64,000 nt of DNA, taken from contig DF237270.1 in assembly GCA_000708835.1 (NCBI GenBank), positions 1-64,000 on the forward strand. The letters run 5' to 3'. Positions 60,419 to 64,000 of this stretch are shown here, piece after piece. This DNA is from Klebsormidium nitens. Its lineage: Eukaryota > Streptophyta > Klebsormidiophyceae > Klebsormidiales > Klebsormidiaceae. The notes under the pieces were generated by a model. That model ran no database searches, was not told the DNA's origin, and saw nothing but the letters and a program-made list of their open reading frames with translations. The position numbers and the translations under genes are program-made. Position 1 is the first letter of the stretch. Every line of letters starts with the position of its first letter.

Positions 60419-63400
60419 ATGGCGTACCAGCCACCTGGATTGCCGCCATACAACGGCCCTTCACATTATGGCGATCCGCCCGATGTACCAAATGCGATGC
60501 AGGGGCCCTATTCTCCCCAAGCTGGTTTTTCTCACCCATCCGGGCTACACAGACAGATGGGTTACCAGTCCGCCCCGAGCGCTAACCCAGCCCCCAACCC
60601 GGGTTACAATTACCGAGGGGAGGGGAGTTACCCTCAGCATATCCAACCAACGTCCCCCCAGTTCGGAGCCTCGCAGGGTAGTACTTATTTTGGAGCAAAC
60701 CGCCAGCCTTACCAGCAGAATTACCAGCAAACTTTCCAACCTAGGGAGCATCAAGTTCCAGATTACCAGTCACCCCATGCGTGGAACGGCCCATCTCAGC
60801 CGTCCAGTCCTTCCTACCTGCAATCTCAGCCGTCAGTTTCGCCCTACCTGCATTCCCAGCCGTCGATCGCAGCCCCCGACTACAGCCACCCATTTGCGGT
60901 CAACCTTAACCCCCTGTTTGGAAACGGTCACTCAGCAGGGGTAATGCAGACGCCAGCGAGCCCGCGGCTCAACCCGCTTTACGCTTCCCCTGACCAACAG
61001 ACCTTGGTAACCCCTGGTCAGTTCTTCCTTAACCAGTCCCAAACCCCCTTCTTAACCCAGTCCCAAAACCTGGGCCGGCAGCAGACGCTTCCACCCGCTC
61101 TAACCCGGCCATCGACAGGGGTGCTCCCGAGTTACCTCGGGTCCAGAACGGGGTTGGTTCGTAACCCGCGGGGTAACCAGATGGGGATCGAGCTCGGGCG
61201 CGTCGGATCTGCTGACATGGCGAAATCGACGGTCATGATGCAGCTGCTGGCGGCGCATCACGAATCGCTCGGGCAGAGGGACGCGGTCAGTGCACGGCAC
61301 GAGGAACTAGAGCGGCGGCATTACGAGCTCATGAAAGCGCAGGCGAGGCTCGAGGTGGAGCGGGAGGGGGGTGGTTCGCCCAGGCGAAACAGGGGGGGGA
61401 GCGGGAAGAGCCGGAACAGGAAGGATCTGGGAGTGATAGGGTGCTGCATAAGATTGAAACGATGGTCGAGGGACTGCATAAAAGGATAGAGGAGCACAAC
61501 AAGATTTTGACTCGGTCGGAGAAGGGGTCTGCAGAGGAGAAGCAGAGAAAGGACTGGGAGGAGGTGGCAAAACACGAAGAGAGGTGAAAAGGATTCTGTC
61601 TTCGAGAACCGCGCTAGAAAGGGAGTCTGTTTTGTGAGCTGGGTTCTTTCAGGTCGAGAAGCGGTGCTTGGTGTCGACTCGATTGTGTGTGAGGTGAAGT
61701 CTAAAGCCAATGTACAAAATTTGATTGTTGCCGTTCATTACTCTTCAGTAGAGTGACAATTTTGGGGATATGGAGAAATGCGCTTTGTTCCATGCAAAGC
61801 TCCGTCTGATTCTTCCATGTCCTGACAACGGACTATAGTACACGTGCATCAGAAAGGGTGGAAGGCCATAGACTTACGAACGCAGTATTGAAACAAGGAA
61901 GGTTCTCCCAGGATCATGGTCCAGTCATTGGACGGTCTCAGGTATCACCTAAACCTGGTTCTTGAGCACTCCCCTCTCAGGCTCTCGGCTCCGGAGCAAC
62001 AGTTTCAACATTACAAAGTGGGCCCTGATTGACGAACCCGTATTTTTAGCGGAAAAAAGGTTGAAGGGCATAGAACTGATTTCGAGTGTACAAGATACAG
62101 AAGAGTCCCCTTTAAGGAGCATTGTTTGATCTTCATGTCGAACCGCCCCATCTTGACTCCTTAAGCCTTCCCTTTCAGGCTCTCGGTTCTGGAGCAACGG
62201 CTAGCGACAGCTCTGCCTGGCCCCCCCCAGTCGTCATCTCACCCGAGCTCTTCCCGCCAAGAACCGGCGACGATTCACCACCGGCCGCAACAGTCCAATG
62301 AATCTCCCAACTATACCACACCAAAGCTCCCACTAACTGACAGCCCAAAACCAATAAGCGACACGAGATTGAGCCAACCTCACGAACCCCGAACACTGCC
62401 CTTGGATAGAAGCCCACCCCACGAGGGGGGTCCAGAGAACCTCAGGACCGAGCCCCTTGAAAATGGAGCCGGAGTCAGCTCACACGGGAACGGTGCGAAT
62501 GAAGATCCCGCCCCCCGAGAGATTCTCGGGGGGCTGGTTATCGCTCCGGGGGGGTGCCGGGAAGCGCAGGACGAGGGGTATGCTGCCCTGTATTACGTGT
62601 ACATGGCGTTTCTGCTTGGACTTGCGGCGTACTGTATGGTATTCGCTGGGGCTCTCAAAGGAGGTGAGGCCCACCGAATTGACCTCTTGCCGGACTTGAT
62701 AGACGCCTTTTGTTTCTGACGACGGCGTGTTTCATCCGTTGGGCGTACTTTTGGATGCCTTGTTCGGTTCTATTGTGATGCTTCGCGGCTGTGAAATGGA
62801 AGCAATACTGGAGGCAGAGGGAAGAAAGTTCAGTTGAATAAGGCAAACGTTTCGGAAGTGTGATTCCTTTAGACCTAGCAGTGATGGCACTTTGCATCCT
62901 TACATAGCATCATTCTGCCCTCATGAAGGACCACCACTTCAGAGAGTTGCTTCGCTCTCCCAACGAAACGACTTACAATACAAGCAAGCTTTACGGTTGA
63001 CGAAGATTCACAGCAACGCCCACATTCTGGGATACTTTGGCATCCCGCAAAATCATCGTACCAGTGCCGGCTCAGAAACCCCGAGGCGATTATTTCCGTT
63101 TCCGCCATCACAATGATTCCTTTTCCGCCGTCATCCAGCGGATTCCGGTCACCCGGGGGCCTGGTACCGTGAGGCGGGGTACATGCTCGCGAGCGCCGCC
63201 GGGGAGGCCCTGCTTCTGGTCGCGTTTCTGCTCGCGCTCGCGCGCGCGTTCCACGGCGCTGTCGTCATGGTGGTCGTCATCGTGCCGTCGCTGCTGAGCG
63301 CCCTCGGCGCGGGGGTGCTGCTGAGCAGGCGTAAGCAACGGTCAATTTCGACGGCAAAATAGTAGTCAAAAGCACAGAACGTTGAGAACTGGTAGAAGGG

Positions 63401-64000
63401 AAGAGAAAAGAAAGGTCCGCCAACAGGAGCCGGCAATGGGTTGTTTCAGAGCTTCTCGCTCCGTTTTACTCGAAGAGCACACATTAGCATTTGAACTCCG
63501 TCTCCTCCACAATTTTTGTCTATCCGGAAGCGATTCATTAAAGCCCAGCAAAGCGAGATCGAAAAGAAACCGACCCAGGCCCAAACCGCGAACGTCCTTG
63601 CTTCGTGAAACTGGGGACCAGATGCTTCACCTCGATATGTATCACAAATGCGCAGGCAGGACGAAAGCGGGGACCAAACGGGGTGGCCAGATGTCCCGTC
63701 TCCGGTATGTCTGACTTGCTTGTGTTTGCGAAAGCTCGAACTTGTGTGGTTAGATATTTGCCCCAGTCAAAAAGGCCTCCAAATCACGGTAGCATTCAAA
63801 ACAGTTCACGAAGGCGATTAGACGAAACCGTCGATACCTTGCCCTTATTCAACGGGTATATGACTAAGGTTCATGAGGTTCTTGAAAGGTTCAATTGTCT
63901 TGCAGAAATGTGGGTGCCCGGAGGACTGATGTGCGGCGTCCTTTTGGCGACCTTGCTGGGCATCTTCCTGGCGCGAAAAGGCCTTTCCTTCGCCGGCGCC
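60419..64000 (+). CDS. Pro/Gln-rich coiled-coil membrane protein, 3' end outside the window
   Basis: Exons: 60419 to about 61581, 62179-62663, 63139-63330 and 63906 onward, cut by the window end. Exon 1 encodes a long Pro/Gln/Tyr/Ser-rich disordered region, then a coiled coil from about residue 265 (AAHHESLGQRDAVSARHEEL). In a G-rich tract near 61360-61400 the frame must shift by one base: the frame used upstream runs into unrelated sequence and stops at 61489, whereas the next frame continues the coiled coil (VLHKIETMVEGLHKRIEEHN) and joins exon 2 in phase (RLSVLEQRL). Exons 2-4 carry hydrophobic helices (YYVYMAFLLGLAAYCMVFAG; LLLVAFLLALARAFHGAVVM; LMCGVLLATLLGIFL), so the C-terminal part is a multi-pass membrane domain. 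I do not recognise the family. Confidence 0.7.
61960..62210. repeat. Duplicated exon-2 acceptor in the membrane-protein gene
   Basis: The exon 2 acceptor and start at 62179 (TTTCAG then GCTCTCGGTTCTGGAGCAAC) is echoed 198 bp upstream at 61981 (TCTCAG then GCTCTCGGCTCCGGAGCAAC). Similarity fades after about 25 exon bases. Confidence 0.9.

Overview
Overall. This is an intron-rich nuclear segment of a eukaryote, most likely a streptophyte green alga of the Klebsormidium kind. The inference rests on the gene set: a raffinose-synthase/SIP family enzyme, a K+-independent type II vacuolar H+-pyrophosphatase, an FPA-like RRM/SPOC protein, an SRR1 protein and a chloroplast-type N-terminus, next to SLC43-type transporters and a DUF427 protein that I associate with algae, fungi, animals or bacteria rather than flowering plants. 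All genes are single, spliced units with GT..AG introns. There are no operons. I rebuilt the gene models by joining exons whose reading phases agree.

Layout. 497-3949 (+): small coiled-coil protein of unknown function. 4936-11358 (-): raffinose synthase/alkaline alpha-galactosidase family enzyme, 11 exons, 767 aa. 13425-18609 (+) and 20613-26721 (-): two paralogous SLC43-like major-facilitator transporters arranged tail to tail; the plus copy has a one-base frameshift near its end. 27436-30656 (+): SRR1 domain protein. 31802-33201 (-): DUF427 protein. 33817-33836: a 20-N assembly gap inside a tandem repeat. 33972-34070 (+): tRNA-Val(AAC) with a 25-nt intron. 35405-44681 (-): type II H+-pyrophosphatase, 13 exons, 800 aa. 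47478-53432 (+): Spen/FPA-like RNA-binding protein. 55485-59493 (-): SAM-domain protein, probably plastid-targeted. 60419-64000 (+): Pro/Gln-rich, coiled-coil, multi-pass membrane protein running off the window.

How the genes relate. Several act in sugar and membrane transport (raffinose-family sugars, proton pumping, MFS transport), but they have separate promoters and nothing shows they form a pathway cluster.

Most notable pattern. Exon edges are repeatedly duplicated in tandem. At six or more exon-intron boundaries in four genes, a block of about 24-200 bp holding the splice site plus adjoining exon sequence recurs one or two times inside the neighbouring intron, leaving decoy splice sites and decayed exon fragments. 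Similar short tandem duplications occur in introns and intergenic DNA, so the genome seems prone to local tandem duplication.
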